From NCBI GenBank assembly GCA_030844895.1, contig CM061231.1, positions 135,875,023-135,939,022 of the forward strand: 64,000 nt of DNA, given 5' to 3'. This document shows, piece by piece, positions 1-10,400 of the stretch. The notes below the pieces were generated by a model that had not been told where the DNA came from, did no database searches, and worked only from the letters and a program-made list of their open reading frames with translations. The translations under genes and the position numbers were made by a program. The DNA is from Ambrosia x helenae (Eukaryota > Streptophyta > Magnoliopsida > Asterales > Asteraceae). How positions within the stretch are numbered: the stretch's first letter is position 1; each line of letters begins with the position of its first letter.

Positions 1-204
1 GTTTCGGGGTTAAAAAATCTAATTTTACGTGATAACCTATTGCAAATGGCTTAAGTTAACTAACCACAAAATCTCTTAATCATTGCATTTTCATAGTATT
101 TTAAATGATAACATGGCGATTGGGCTGATTTTCAACATCGTAGATAAGAACCTGGTTTAAAAAAAACATGATTAATGAATAACATGAACACTTTGTGTGT
201 TTTT

Positions 205-410
205 TTTCCCGTATAAACGAAACCCCACAAAAAATAGTCGATTTTTTCTCCGTTTTTTATATAGCACTATGGTACTCGTTGGAAAGATAATAAAACGCTC
301 GTTAGTTTGGTGTAATTTTTTTCTTTAAAAAATCTCGTATATAAAAGATATAAACGTTTAAAAATTATGGGAAGAAACATAAGAGAAAAAATTTTAAATT
401 TATTTTTAGA
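205..410 (-). repeat. Dispersed Helitron-related core repeat, copy 1
   Basis: The stretch matches, almost base for base, a block found at about 9850-9990 (opposite strand), 20560-20720, 40910-41060 and 47990-48140. Shared landmarks are TATAGCACTATGGTACTCG, GGAAAGATAATAAAACG and GTGTAATTTTTTTCTTT. In the copies at 9616-10362 and 20274-20927 this block lies inside elements with Helitron ends, so this copy is read as a decayed relative in the same orientation as the 20 kb one. Its leader resembles the 41 and 48 kb copies (AACATGATTAATGAAT), defining a second subfamily. No terminal hairpin or CTAG end could be assigned, so the limits are approximate. Confidence 0.65.
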
Positions 411-564
411 TTTTTTTTTCTAAAATAACTCAATTTAATTTTAGTAATTGAGAATTTAGGGTTTTATGTTTATCTTTTTTTAATTAAAAATGAAATAATT
501 CAAAAACACTAAAATCTTTCAATTATGATGTCACGTAACACTTTCAATGGAAGGTTGAGGCCTC

Positions 565-928
565 CATTGCACGTCACGTCAGCATATACGTTTTCTTTTA
601 TACAAGTTATGTGAGGAAGATTATGTTTAGATAATTTTGTTAATATATTTGAGTGGATAATGTTTGTGGTGACTGGTGAAACATGTTGATTTTATTCAAT
701 ATTTAATATATGTTCATTTCTGTTCAAAGTCACGTTACTATGTCAAAGCCACAAAACAAAGTGCCAGGCTAGTAAAAGGAAACAAAGACCGAAAACCGGT
801 GTCAAACAAAAACCAAAACCATGGTACCAAATCAGTTAAAGACTATATCACAATACCAGAAACCGCCATCCGACACTTTTGTTTCATCACGACACCTGTA
901 AATACTAAACACTACCCCTATTATAAAA
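565..928 (+). promoter_or_regulatory. Putative promoter of the universal stress protein gene
   Basis: A TATA-like box (TTATAAAA) lies at 921-928, about 75 bases before the start codon at 1003, followed by a CT/CA-rich leader with ACACACACTCACTCACTC. Farther upstream two overlapping ACGT cores occur around 569-580 (GCACGTCACGTCAGC). This sequence also contains the complement of TGACG, the core of bZIP-bound as-1/ABRE-like sites. Stress-regulated plant genes often carry such cores, but binding is inferred from motif shape only. A 101-codon open frame at 676-981 overlaps this stretch, has no recognizable domain and is probably non-coding. Confidence 0.4.
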
Positions 929-1002
929 TCTACTTTATCCCCTCAATCAAACACACACTCACTCACTCTAGATCAATCTAGTAACAAAATAACAATCAAT
1001 CA

Positions 1003-2364
1003 ATGGAAACTACCAAGGACCGGAAGATGCTAGTGGCAGTCGACGAATCAGAAGAGAGCACGTACGCACTGTCGTGGTGCCTCAAAAACGTTGTCCATGA
1101 GAATTCTAAGGACACCCTCGTCCTTCTCTATGTTAAACCACCTCATACAGTCTACTCAGCTCTTGATGGAACCGGTACGTACACAGTTAATCAGCAAATT
1201 AGATTCATGATAACTTTGTTCGTACACTTTAAGTTAAGATTAACATGTTTTGGTTTCAGGATACTTGTTTTCTCAAGATATAATTGCGACTATGGATAAG
1301 TATAGGAACGATGTAGCTGAAACTGTCATTGACAAAGCCAAGAAGCTTTGCAAAGACCTTCAAGATGTAAAGTTTTTTTTTTTTTTGCAAAGACCTTCAA
1401 GATGTACTTTGGTGAATTTTGGCTTGACCCGAGCCGAGCTTCATGTTTTTATGAGGCTCGAGCTCCGCTCGGGTCAAGCCTACTAGTTTGAGCTCGAGCT
1501 CAGCTTGAAAGTATTACCCAAGAGCTCGAGCTTCGAGCTCAGCCTCAATAACTAAACGAGTCATAGCTCGGGCTCGGGCTCATTAAGGCTCGACTCGTTC
1601 GAGCTTTTTACCGATTTGATTCGAGTAAAGTTCAAACCCCTACTTGAGCTGGACCTATGTAAGCTCGTTCTTTAGAGGGCTAATTTTAATTACAGCTAAA
1701 GTTTTAATATTAATTAGTATAAAAAAGTTGCAAATTAGTAGTCTGCACTTTATAAACTTTGTAGTTTATAAATTATTTATGTTAAAAATAATATTTTTCT
1801 TTTTTTATATATGTGTATTCATAATTAAAGAAGACAAAATTAAATTATTATTTTTAAAATAAATGAGTTAGCTCCCTTGTTGCAAAACAAGGCCTAGTTG
1901 ACCGATTACTCCCTGAGTACTTGCTCCAGGGTAGGTCGCCGGTTTTTAAATGAGCCGAGCCCATACCAAACGTGACTCAACTCGGCTTGTTTACATCACG
2001 AGGTGAATCTCATTTGGAAAATTGGGTTGGTGTGTGTAGGTGAAGGTGGAGACTAGGGTTGATGTCGGTGATCCGAGGGATGTGATCTGCGATGTGGCGG
2101 AAAAGATGGGTGTTGACATGGTGGTGTTGGGCAGCCATGGCTACGGTTTGATCAAGAGGCAAGTTTCATACATTTGTGCTAATTATGAATGGTAGCAACT
2201 AGATATTGTAATATTGTTTATGATGGTACTAAATTGGTATGGATATATATATTTTCAGGGCATTTCTTGGAAGTGTGAGCAATCACTGTGCACAGAACTG
2301 CAAGTGTCCAGTCTTGATAGTTAAGAGGCCCAAGAACTCTGCTTCAACTTCAACTTCTACCTGA
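1003..2364 (+). CDS. Universal stress protein (UspA-domain) family protein, four exons
   Basis: Exons at 1003-1174, 1260-1366, 2040-2158 and 2259-2364 join in frame to 167 residues plus stop, a usual length for single-domain plant USP proteins. The N-terminus holds the Rossmann-like first strand (KMLVAVDESEES). The C-terminus carries the ATP-binding signature G-2X-G-9X-G-S, starting VLGSHGYG and closing at FLGSVSNH, then the last strand CPVLIVKRP. ATP-binding USPs are small cytosolic or nuclear stress-response proteins; the exact role here is unknown. Introns 1 and 2 use GT-AG. Intron 3 has a GC donor (AG followed by GCAAGT at 2159), needed to keep the frame. Intron 2 is expanded by a repeat insertion. 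The start is the first ATG after the leader and begins the domain directly. The C-terminal tail is Ser/Thr-rich. A decayed duplicate of the gene's 3' part lies near 8909. Confidence 0.9.
1386..1998. repeat. Repeat insertion inside intron 2 of the stress-protein gene
   Basis: Just after the intron 2 donor, a block of about 21 bases ending exon 2 (TTGCAAAGACCTTCAAGATG) occurs a second time at about 1386-1405, separated by a T run. Next comes a GC-richer segment of repeated GAGCTCGAGC-type words with a perfect 14-base inverted repeat, 1421-1434 against 1467-1480, and another GAGCCGAGCCC / ACTCGGCTTG pair near 1951-1989. Such AGCTCGAG-rich blocks are common small non-autonomous insertions in plants. 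The family was not identified and no clean target duplication was found. Confidence 0.55.
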
Positions 2365-2946
2365 TCTTGATTTTCATCTATTTCATTTCTCCTTTAGTTA
2401 ATGTTTGATGTTACTCATGAACTGCTTGACTTGTTGTTTTCGGTATTTGGTTAAGGCTTTGTTGCTTCGTCCTGTTTTCTTGTAAATAAAAATATGTTTT
2501 GCTTAGGATCCTAGTACGTGAGAATGAATTGCATCTATACAACTTTGAATAGACACAAAACACACAATTCTGAAAATAATTTGAGAGATTTGAGGGTTGA
2601 TGGATTTGTGATTAGAGAGGAAACATGAATGAAGATCGAAGGATTGTGAAGAAACGAATGCAAATCAAACGTTGTCGAACCTAAAATATTGTTGCTTATT
2701 GAATAGCTTAAGCTTATATTTACAAGTGAGTGTCCGAACACTGGTGAATGGTGATTTTATTAGTCGTTCGAACTTTTGGGTTTTAAGGTTCAAAAGTAAA
2801 ACACCGTTAAATGTGTGTAATTGTTAAATGTATTGTATTGAGCAAATGAGAGGTATTTATAATAGCAAAGTTTGTATAGTCAAGAGTTACATAATCTACT
2901 CTTTAATATTTACATAAAACATTTAATTTAATAATTAGTAATAATA
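2365..2946 (+). other. 3' flank of the stress-protein gene, duplicated at 9.1 kb
   Basis: No gene is seen. The first 400 bases align with about 8930-9370: both contain TGCTTAGGAT, GTGAGAA, ATACAACTTT-like words, ATTTGTGAT, and GAATGCAAATCAAAC in the same order. This is taken as the 3' untranslated and downstream region of an ancestral tandem duplicate. AATAAAAATATG at about 2484 could serve as a polyadenylation region. Confidence 0.6.
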
Positions 2947-3062
2947 TATATATATTTTTTGAACGGCAAATTTTTACTCTCTGTGAGACTTGAACCCATG
3001 ACCTCCTCCTTAAGTGTTCCTAGAAACTTTGCTTCTACCATTGGGCCACCAACCCCAATGGC
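2947..3062 (-). mobile_element. tRNA-derived SINE, minus strand
   Basis: Read on the minus strand it starts with a tRNA-like head: an A-box-like GGTGGCCCAATGGTAG and a B-box-like GGTTCAAGTCTC (complement at 2986-2997), and ends in an A tail (T run at 2955-2960). It is flanked by near-identical 14-base direct repeats, AATTAGTAATAATA at 2933 and AATTAGTAATGATA at 3063. This is the expected target duplication of LINE-driven insertion. Length is about 115 bases. Confidence 0.8.
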
Positions 3063-3230
3063 AATTAGTAATGATATTTACTTTGTTGTTTAGTTTCAAA
3101 CAACATTGTATGAGAGGATAAAAGCAAAGTTAAATTGGGAAACAAATGGTCGAATATTGACCATCAACGGATAAGATTTTAGATCTATGGAAACATCCAA
3201 AGTGAGAACCTAAATTGTATATATATGGAT

Positions 3231-3270
3231 GATTATGATTATGATTATGATTATGATTATGATTATGATT
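3231..3270. repeat. Microsatellite (ATTATG)n
   Basis: About six tandem copies of the hexamer GATTAT are visible. It lies in non-coding DNA. Confidence 0.9.
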
Positions 3271-4247
3271 GTATGATAGTTACGTTTAGTTTCTAACCCT
3301 CATCAACCTATTCATAGAGTTTATGAGAAGTTTAATATTTTAACCAAAGTTTAAGAGTTATGTTATTATAATTGGTTTTTGTAGACATTGATTGTAGTGT
3401 TGACCTGTTTCAAGACCTTCATGAATCCCTTATAATCATGATATTTCATATGAAATACAAGGGGGCGTTGATAACGAAAAGACAAGGGGTACATGCATCA
3501 ATCAGGTTTGTCTCGATTGCTAAGTATTATGTGGCTTATGTTCAAGGCTTGATAGAAAACCACTATTGAGCCGGGGGGGTCTCACTGAAAGTAGCCTATC
3601 TTCTCACATGGTAGAGGTAAGGTTATCTACATCTTACCCTTAATATTTTATTATGGGGTGTATAAAAAGAAATAAAATAAAATAAAATAGGTGTTTGTGA
3701 GTAAATTAGAGATAGAGATGCAAAGTTGAAAGTTGGATGTAAAAGGTTTTTGAAAAATAAACAAACGACAAAATTACAGAAATATCCTTTAGGTTTGTAT
3801 CAACTTGCACGTTTCAGCCTTAATGTTTAAACTCAAGTTGGCTATCCTTTATGTTCATTTTTGTAATAGATATCATATTTTATAGTAAACTCTGTTAGTT
3901 GTTAGGGTTAAGTCAAGCCATGTGACTTTCATAGTAAATTATCAACTATAATCCAATAAACCATTATAATTTTTGATAAAATGACAACCAAATGCATGAA
4001 TTGATTTAGGCAAAACAAAACACCCAACAAACATATGATTGTAAGAAAAATCGAGCAGAAAAGGCAGTCTGCATACCCGTTAATATCGAATCACAAAAAC
4101 AAACATAACCAAATGGAACAATCAGAAGCCGCTTTTATAGAGAAAGAGATGAGAGATCATCGTCCAGCAGGCAACTTGAGCAAGGCAGAAGCAGGAACAT
4201 TGAAGGCTAATATTGTTGAATATATGATTTCGTGAGGTCGCAAAGAT
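3271..4247. other. Left flank of the Copia element; possible relic small ORF
   Basis: Mostly structureless AT-rich DNA. An ATG at 4113, after an A-rich leader, opens a hydrophilic 40-residue frame ending at 4235, only 12 bases before the target duplication of the Copia element. After the element, about 8728-8880 is moderately GC-richer but has no frame continuing it. The Copia may therefore have interrupted a small gene or pseudogene, but no family was recognized and splice sites are not clear. Confidence 0.25.
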
Positions 4248-4252
4248 AGAAG

Positions 4253-4447
4253 TATAAACAGATATTCTTTTGGATATTCCTTTTTGCCATATCTCTCCTA
4301 TCATCATCACCTTTATCTCATTCCACATTTTGACCATCATGATTTACGGCTATAATTTCTCTCCACTGCCTCCATATATTTGATTGTAATGTCTGTTTAT
4401 TTTGGACCCTTTCATTGATTGTCTCTAATATCATAGCAAATTTAATA
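4253..4447 (+). repeat. Copia 5' LTR (195 bp)
   Basis: It starts TATAAACAGAT and ends AAATTTAATA, immediately followed by the tRNA-Met primer site at 4448-4459. The LTR is very short for Copia, so little room exists for a long U3. It matches the right LTR except for three substitutions and the 17-base insertion described there. Confidence 0.95.
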
Positions 4448-4494
4448 TGGTATCAGAGCGGTCTTGAAAAGATCCTCTAAATCGGACACAAACC

Positions 4495-5844
4495 ATGGCA
4501 GGCGATGAAGGGAAGAAGACAAAGGAAGACGTCATCAGTTATGACTCTCCGCATTACCTTCAGCCCTCCGACTATGCAAGACAAGTACACGCCAGTGACG
4601 TGTTAATAAACGAGCAACAACGGTCGATCTCTGGAACAAAAGGATCTACTGTGGAAGCAGCAATAAGAGTTTTCCTGTTCGGAACTCTTTTAATATCAAT
4701 TTTGATGCATGTAAGTGTCAGCCTCTTGAAATTTATTTGGTCTCTCACCATCTCAATAGCCACAGCCTCAACTCTCCTCGGATCTCTGCAACTAATCGCC
4801 AGAAAAATAAATTGTCGTTCGGCCCGTTCAAGAAGAGCAAGGTTCCAGGCATCTCTTCCAGCCAGGCGTAACCACAATGCGGTGCAGAACAGAAGTAGAG
4901 CCAAGAAATTGAAACGGAGTGCTGGTAAAGCGGCTGAACAATCGAAACCAAAGGCTGTTTGTGTTGAGGGGGAGGTTAGTCCGATACCGGGCCTAACCAT
5001 CACTCAATATCAACAGTTTATCAACCTGTTTGGTAGCAAAGACAACGAGACCGAAGAGGAGGATGCTCCAGTGATCAACATGGCAGGTAACATAAGTAAA
5101 GAAGGTAAATGGATAGTCGATTCAGGCGCCACTGAGCATATAACTTATGATGATTCACTGCTTAAGAATAAAAAGAAACGAAAATATGAACCGCCTGTGA
5201 CTATACCAAATGGGGAAGCCATCACTGTTGAAGGAAGAGGCGACTATACCCTTCCAAACGGAGTATTGGTTAGGGATGTCCTACATGTTCCAGAATTTAA
5301 GTGCAATTTGTTATCTGTTAGTAGACTATCAAAGGATCTAAAATGTGCTGTAATTTTCTTTCCAGACTTTTGTGTCATGCAGGATTTAAGTTCGAGGACG
5401 TTGATTGGTGTGGGTGAGTGTCAAGGTGGTTTATACAAGATGAGGATGATGGGAAGCAGAAGACAAGCTATGATGACGACTGCTAGCACATGGCATAAGA
5501 GACTAGGTCACCCATCTAACCCAAAACTCCCTCATGTTGATTTTTTGAAAAATGCTTCTTTGAATTCTAAAGACCCTTGTGATGCTTGTGTTAAGGCTAA
5601 ATTTGCAAGACTACCCTTTCCAGTTAGTACGAGTAAAACTAATGCATGCTTCGACCTAATACACTGTGATGTGTGGGGGAAATATCGCACGCCCTCATTT
5701 ACGCGTGCGGTCTATTTCTTGACCATTGTGGATGACTTTAGTCGGGCAGTTTGGGTATTTTTACTCAAACACAAACATCAAGCTAGCATATGCCTTATTG
5801 ATTTTCATAAAATGGTGAAAACTCAATTTGATAAAAAAAATTAA
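4495..5844 (+). pseudogene. Copia gag remnant, protease and integrase N-terminal half
   Basis: This 449-codon frame keeps a short gag N-terminus (about residues 1-38, with the SDYARQVHASDVL motif common near Copia gag starts). A stretch of about 120 residues then shows no gag similarity and no CX2CX4HX4C zinc knuckle. From about residue 205 it is normal pol: protease active site VDSGATEH, the GAG-pre-integrase motif WHKRLGHP near 333, and the start of the integrase core near 390. It stops within the integrase after an eight-A run at about 5832-5840; dropping one base would restore the frame of the next ORF. The product is a truncated polyprotein lacking a functional capsid. The ATG at 4495 follows the primer site by about 35 bases, the usual position. 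Confidence 0.9.
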
Positions 5845-8503
5845 AAGGGTAAGATGTGATAACGGGGGGGAGTTCACTTCAAATCAAATGCTTGACTTTT
5901 ATGCAAAGAAAGGAATTCTTTTAGAAACAACATGCCCGCACACACTGCAACAAAACGGTGTAGTGGAGCGAAAACATCGACATTTGTTAGAAACAACACG
6001 GGCATTAAAGTTCGAAGCTAACTTGCCCACAAAATTCTGGGGGGAGTGCATTCTTACAGCCGCACATGTCATAAACCGAATGCCATCTGAGGTACTAGAT
6101 AACAAGACGCCTTACGAAGTGTTGTACAACCAAAGACCTGACTATGAGTATATGAGGGTCCTAGGTTGTCTTGCATATTATCGAAGTGTTGAAACTAATG
6201 GGGACAAGTTTGAAATAAGGGGTAGGCCGGGTGTCTTCTTGGGATATCCGCAAGGAACAAAGGGGTATAAAATATATGATGCCCAACACAATAAAATGGT
6301 AACATCTAGGCATGTTAAATTTTTTGAACACATATTCCCTTTTGCCAACACCAAACCCGAAAAGGAAGAGATTTTTGTAATGCCTCAGAGTTGGTTGGAG
6401 GAAGGCGTAGGGAATCAGGATGGGTCATCGTCCAATAAGGGCCCAAACGATGAAGATGAGCCCAATACTCACCCTGTTGAATCGGTTGCATCACAAAACG
6501 ATCATCAAATTGAAGGTGTTTGTGGGCAACATGGTAGCCCAACCCAAACCAATGGGCATAATGAGAGCCTATTAACTGATCATAATGTTGGGCAAAACAG
6601 CAAAAATGGTGGATTCGAGCCTAACACACAATCCAATTTTGAGAATGAATCAATGAGTCCAGTAGAAAAGTTTGTGCCTGAACCAAACTTTGAAAATGAA
6701 CAAACTGGTCCAAATGGTGAAACAAATATTGGCAGTGAATCTATGGAGCCTGGGTTAGAAGGTGATCACCTATTGGGAGAAAAACGAAGTAGATCTCAAC
6801 CGAAGAATTTCAAAGATTATGAAGTCACGCTTCCCCCGTCTTTGAACCACACACCACTCACCTCCGATCAACAATCCTCAACGGTACATCCCTTAGCACA
6901 TTATATTTCTTATGATAAGTTTACTAACGCTCACAAATCTTTTTTGGCGGCCATCACCTCGAGAGATGAGCCTAAGCATTTTAATCAAGCAGTTAAAGAC
7001 CCAAAATGGAGAGAGGCTATGCAAACCGAAATCCGGGCCCTTGAAAAAAATGAAACTTGGACTCTAGAAGAACTACCAGAAGGAAAACGTGCCATTGACT
7101 CGAAGTGGGTATATAAAATAAAGTACAAACCAAATGGAGATGTTGAAAGGTACAAGGCCCGCCTCGTGGCAAAAGGTTTCACGCAGATGGAGGGGATAGA
7201 CTTTCACGAGACTTTTGCTCCAGTTGCTAAGTTGGTGACGGTTCGAACTCTCCTAACAGTTGTTGTAAAAAGGGGATGGCACATACACCAACTTGATGTG
7301 AACAACGCCTTCTTACATGGAGATTTGGATGAAGATGTCTACATGAAGTTACCTCAAGGATTCGGGAAAGGGGGCTCAAATGTGGTTTGCAAGCTAAAGA
7401 AATCTCTTTATGGGCTGAAGCAAGCGTCAAGGAACTGGTACCAAAAGTTCACCAATTCCTTATTAGATGTTGGTTTTAAGCAAACAAGGGCTGACCACTC
7501 CTTGTTCATCTTCAAAGAAAAAGACATTTTCGTTGCTGCGCTAATTTATGTGGATGATGTTATCATTGTGGGAAATGGCTTGGACAAAATACAAGAAACT
7601 AAAGTTTTTCTTGACAAGAAGTTCAGTATAAAAGACCTTGGGCCGTTAAAGTTCTTTCTTGGGATTGAAGTTGCCAGAACAAGGGAAGGCATGGTGTTAA
7701 GTCAAAGAAAATACACACTTGACATACTGGAAGAAACAGGAATGATGGGTTGTCGCCCAAGCCCATTCCCAATGGAGCAGAATTTGAAACTTGGAAAGTG
7801 TGAAGAGGAACCAAAAGTTGATTGCAACCAATACCGAAGGCTGATAGGAAAACTCATCTATTTGCAAGCCACACGACCCGACATTGCTTATGCTGTAAAT
7901 GTTTTGAGCCAATTTGTGAGTGATCCGAGACAAAGCCACATGGAGGCAACTAATAGAGTTCTTCGATACCTTAAGTCCACCCCCGGACAAGGTATTTTAA
8001 TTCCTAAGGAAGGAGGAACACGTCTTACGGCGTATTGCGATTCTGACTGGCTAGGTTGTCCTATAACAAGAAGATCAAGAACTGGTTACCTTCTACTTTT
8101 AGGGGGAGCTCCAATCTCATGGAAATCAAAGAAACAATCTGTCGTCTCCAGATCATCGGCTGAAGCCGAATACCGAGCGATGGCTAACGCGGTTAGTGAA
8201 ATTCTGTGGATGAGGTGGTTGTTGAACCTTCTTGGAGTCCCTCCCATCGGCCCAACACCTCTTTTCTGTGACAACCAAGCCGCGCGCCACATTGCTAATC
8301 ATCCTGTATTCCATGAACGAACAAAGCATGTGGAGATGGATTGTTATTTTGTTAGAGAACGTGTGGAATCAAAGGAAATAGAGCCCATGAAGATAGACAC
8401 TAAGACACAAGTTGCAGACATCCTTACCAAGCCCTTGGGAGCACACCAGTTCAAGGCTTTACTTGACAAGTTGGGCGTTCGAAACCTCCACGCTCCAACT
8501 TGA
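5828..8503 (+). pseudogene. Copia pol: integrase C-terminal part, reverse transcriptase, RNase H
   Basis: Continuous 891-codon frame, minus the integrase N-terminus left in the previous frame. It starts with the catalytic-core continuation (CDNGGEF), then the second acidic region with PHTLQQNGVVERKHR. A variable Asn/Glu-rich linker occupies about residues 180-340. RT follows with the WVYKIKYKPNG and KARLVAKGF motifs and catalytic YVDD near residue 573. RNase H carries CDSDW near 735 and SSAEAEY near 777, and the C-terminal DILTKPLG motif sits near 862. RT and RNase H look intact. It stops just before the polypurine tract. Separation from the upstream ORF is by a single-base frameshift in an A run, so expression as a polyprotein would need frameshifting or reversion. 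Confidence 0.93.
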
Positions 8504-8510
8504 GGGGGAG

Positions 8511-8722
8511 TATAAACGGATATTCTTTTGGATATTCCTTTTTGCCATATCTCTCCTATCATCATCACCTTTATCTCCTTACCATCTTTATCTCATTCCA
8601 CATTTTGACCATCATGATTTACGGCTATAATTTCTCTCCACTGCCTCCATATATTTGATTGTAATGTCAGTTTATTTTGGACCCTTTCATTGATTGTCTC
8701 TAATATCATAACAAATTTAATA
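8511..8722 (+). repeat. Copia 3' LTR (212 bp)
   Basis: It starts TATAAACGGAT after the polypurine tract and ends AAATTTAATA before target duplication AGAAG. A 17-base tandem duplication around 8572-8590 (the segment between two ATCTC words) explains the length difference from the left LTR. Confidence 0.95.
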
Positions 8723-8908
8723 AGAAGAAGGTTATGGATGTAGATTAAGCAGGATGTGGCAAAGGCTCTAAGCAGAAGGACGTGGCAACAAAGGGAGAAA
8801 ATGGAAACTTGAAACAGGAAGGTGATCTAGCAAGTACTATTCCTTGCGTTCTATGATTAATACTAGGAGGATAAGTAAATTTCAATAAAATAAAAATTAT
8901 AAAGCTGA

Positions 8909-9400
8909 GTCTTGATCGTCAACAAGACTCCACCTGATCTTGAGGTTGAAGATGATGTAATTAATGAAATTGAGTGTGACATTCATCTACAGATCTATTT
9001 CATGGCTCCTTTAAGGTTTTATGTTACTGGTGGACCACTTGTTTTTGGTATTTTATGAAGAATTTCTAGTTTGCTGAGCTAAAAGGGATTCTAAAATCAA
9101 GCATTTTACATAAATAGAAAATATATATTGCTTAGGATTATAACATGTGAGAACATAAGAACTCATATTTGTACACAACTTTTTAAGAACACAATCACGC
9201 ATTCCAACAAAAATTCTATAAGTTGAGAGCTAATGAATTTGTGATCGGAGATAAAGAAATGAATGCAAATCAAACATAGTCAAACCTTAAAAAATGGCTT
9301 CAAAACAGACACGAACCTTAACTTATTTTATTGCAACTGAGATGTGCCTACACATTGGTGATGGTCGTTTGATTTCGACTCCGTTGTAAACGAGTTGATC
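8909..9400 (+). pseudogene. Remnant of a duplicated universal stress protein gene (C-terminus and 3' flank)
   Basis: GTCTTGATCGTCAACAAG at 8909 reads VLIVNK and is followed by CACCTGATCTTGA, matching the end of the intact gene (VLIVKR at its C-terminus, ACCTGATCTTGA at its stop). The alignment continues through the 3' flank for about 400 bases with many substitutions and small indels. The upstream exons of this copy were not found. The frame is shifted at the stop, so it is not functional. Interpreted as an old tandem duplicate of the gene at 1003-2364. Confidence 0.6.
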
Positions 9401-9615
9401 AACTTAGTTCGATTTGTAAACGATCTAAATATCTATACAATCTTATAAAGCATTTCATAAGGACCTCTTAATTTTTAGGTAATACAACTATAAATGCCTA
9501 AAGTACAACACATAATACATGTAGTAACTACTTTTTAAGGGTATTTATGTCTTTTCAAACATAACTTGCACATATACCCTTATTAGTTACAGTTTCTCCC
9601 CCTTATCTATCTATA

Positions 9616-10120
9616 TCTATACATATAATAAACCAAAGCCATTTTGATGACATGTCATAATATTATACAATCTCTCTTTTGAGAGATACCACATAGGATG
9701 TGATGTGGCAACTCAAGACCAATTAAAAAAATGAATAAATATGGTTTAAATATTATTTAACATAATCTATTAAATACCTAATCTACTAAATTTAAATATT
9801 AAAACTTTATTATTTTTTCTCTCATGTTTCTCTCATAAATTTTAAACTTTAATATCTTTCATATACGAGATTTTTTTAAAGAAAAAAAATTACACCAAAT
9901 TAACGAGCGTTTTATTATATTTCCAACGAGTACCATAGTGCTATATAAAAAACGGAGAAAAAAATGACTATTTTTTGTAACCCGACAGGTATTGTGTCAG
10001 GTTTGGAATTAGTTTAAAAAAAATTTATGGGTTTGGGTCGGGCCTGGGATTAGGTGATATCCGACCCAATTACCTTTTTTTATATTAGAATATGATAACT
10101 TATGGCAGAGATTTGTTTAA

Positions 10121-10163
<43 letters not shown>

Positions 10164-10362
10164 TTCATTAATCATATATTGGCAAGTTATTAATTATGTT
10201 GTCATATTAGATATTTTATTATGTCATATTAGATATTTCAACCCGGAAAGCTCTCCAACAGGTAATTGCTATATATATGTCATTTTTATAGTTTATATAC
10301 TTTTAATTTTATTCACTTTACTTAGATTTCTCAACCCGGGACGCTCCCGGGGTATAAGCTAG
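9616..10362 (+). mobile_element. Non-autonomous Helitron (747 bp), plus strand
   Basis: It begins TCTATACATATAATAAACC after an A and ends with a hairpin (CCGGGA-CGC-TCCCGG), eight bases, then CTAG before a T at 10363. This fits the Helitron rule A|TC...CTRR|T with a subterminal hairpin and no target duplication. A second copy in the opposite orientation, 20274-20927, shares both ends and the interior. The interior contains an (AAT)n microsatellite at about 10120-10162 and GGTCGGGCCTGGGATTAGG, but no Rep/helicase ORF, so it would need an autonomous partner. Confidence 0.85.
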
Positions 10363-10400
10363 TAATATTATAGTTTTATACAATACTTACATATTTGTTA

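Larger units (their letters stand above)
4253..8722 (+). mobile_element. Ty1/Copia LTR retrotransposon with TA...TA LTR ends
   Basis: Two LTRs (4253-4447 and 8511-8722) flank a 4.06 kb interior and the whole is bounded by the 5 bp target duplication AGAAG (4248-4252 and 8723-8727). The primer site TGGTATCAGAGC, complementary to initiator tRNA-Met, directly follows the left LTR at 4448. A polypurine tract TGAGGGGGAG directly precedes the right LTR. Domain order protease, integrase, RT, RNase H is Copia order. The LTRs begin TATAAAC and end TTTAATA instead of TG...CA. They differ by three substitutions in 195 aligned bases plus one 17-base duplication in the right LTR, so insertion is recent on a plant time scale. 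One frameshift and a missing gag body make it non-autonomous. Confidence 0.95.

Noticed and set aside
4572..5003. Minus-strand 143-codon frame opposite the Copia gag region
   Set aside because: No recognizable protein; it is the complement of an open stretch in the sense frame.
10336..10352. Hairpin considered as a rho-independent-type terminator or CRISPR repeat
   Set aside because: It sits eight bases before CTAG|T at the end of a Helitron and recurs in the second copy; bacterial-type elements are not expected in this plant DNA, and no spaced repeat array exists.
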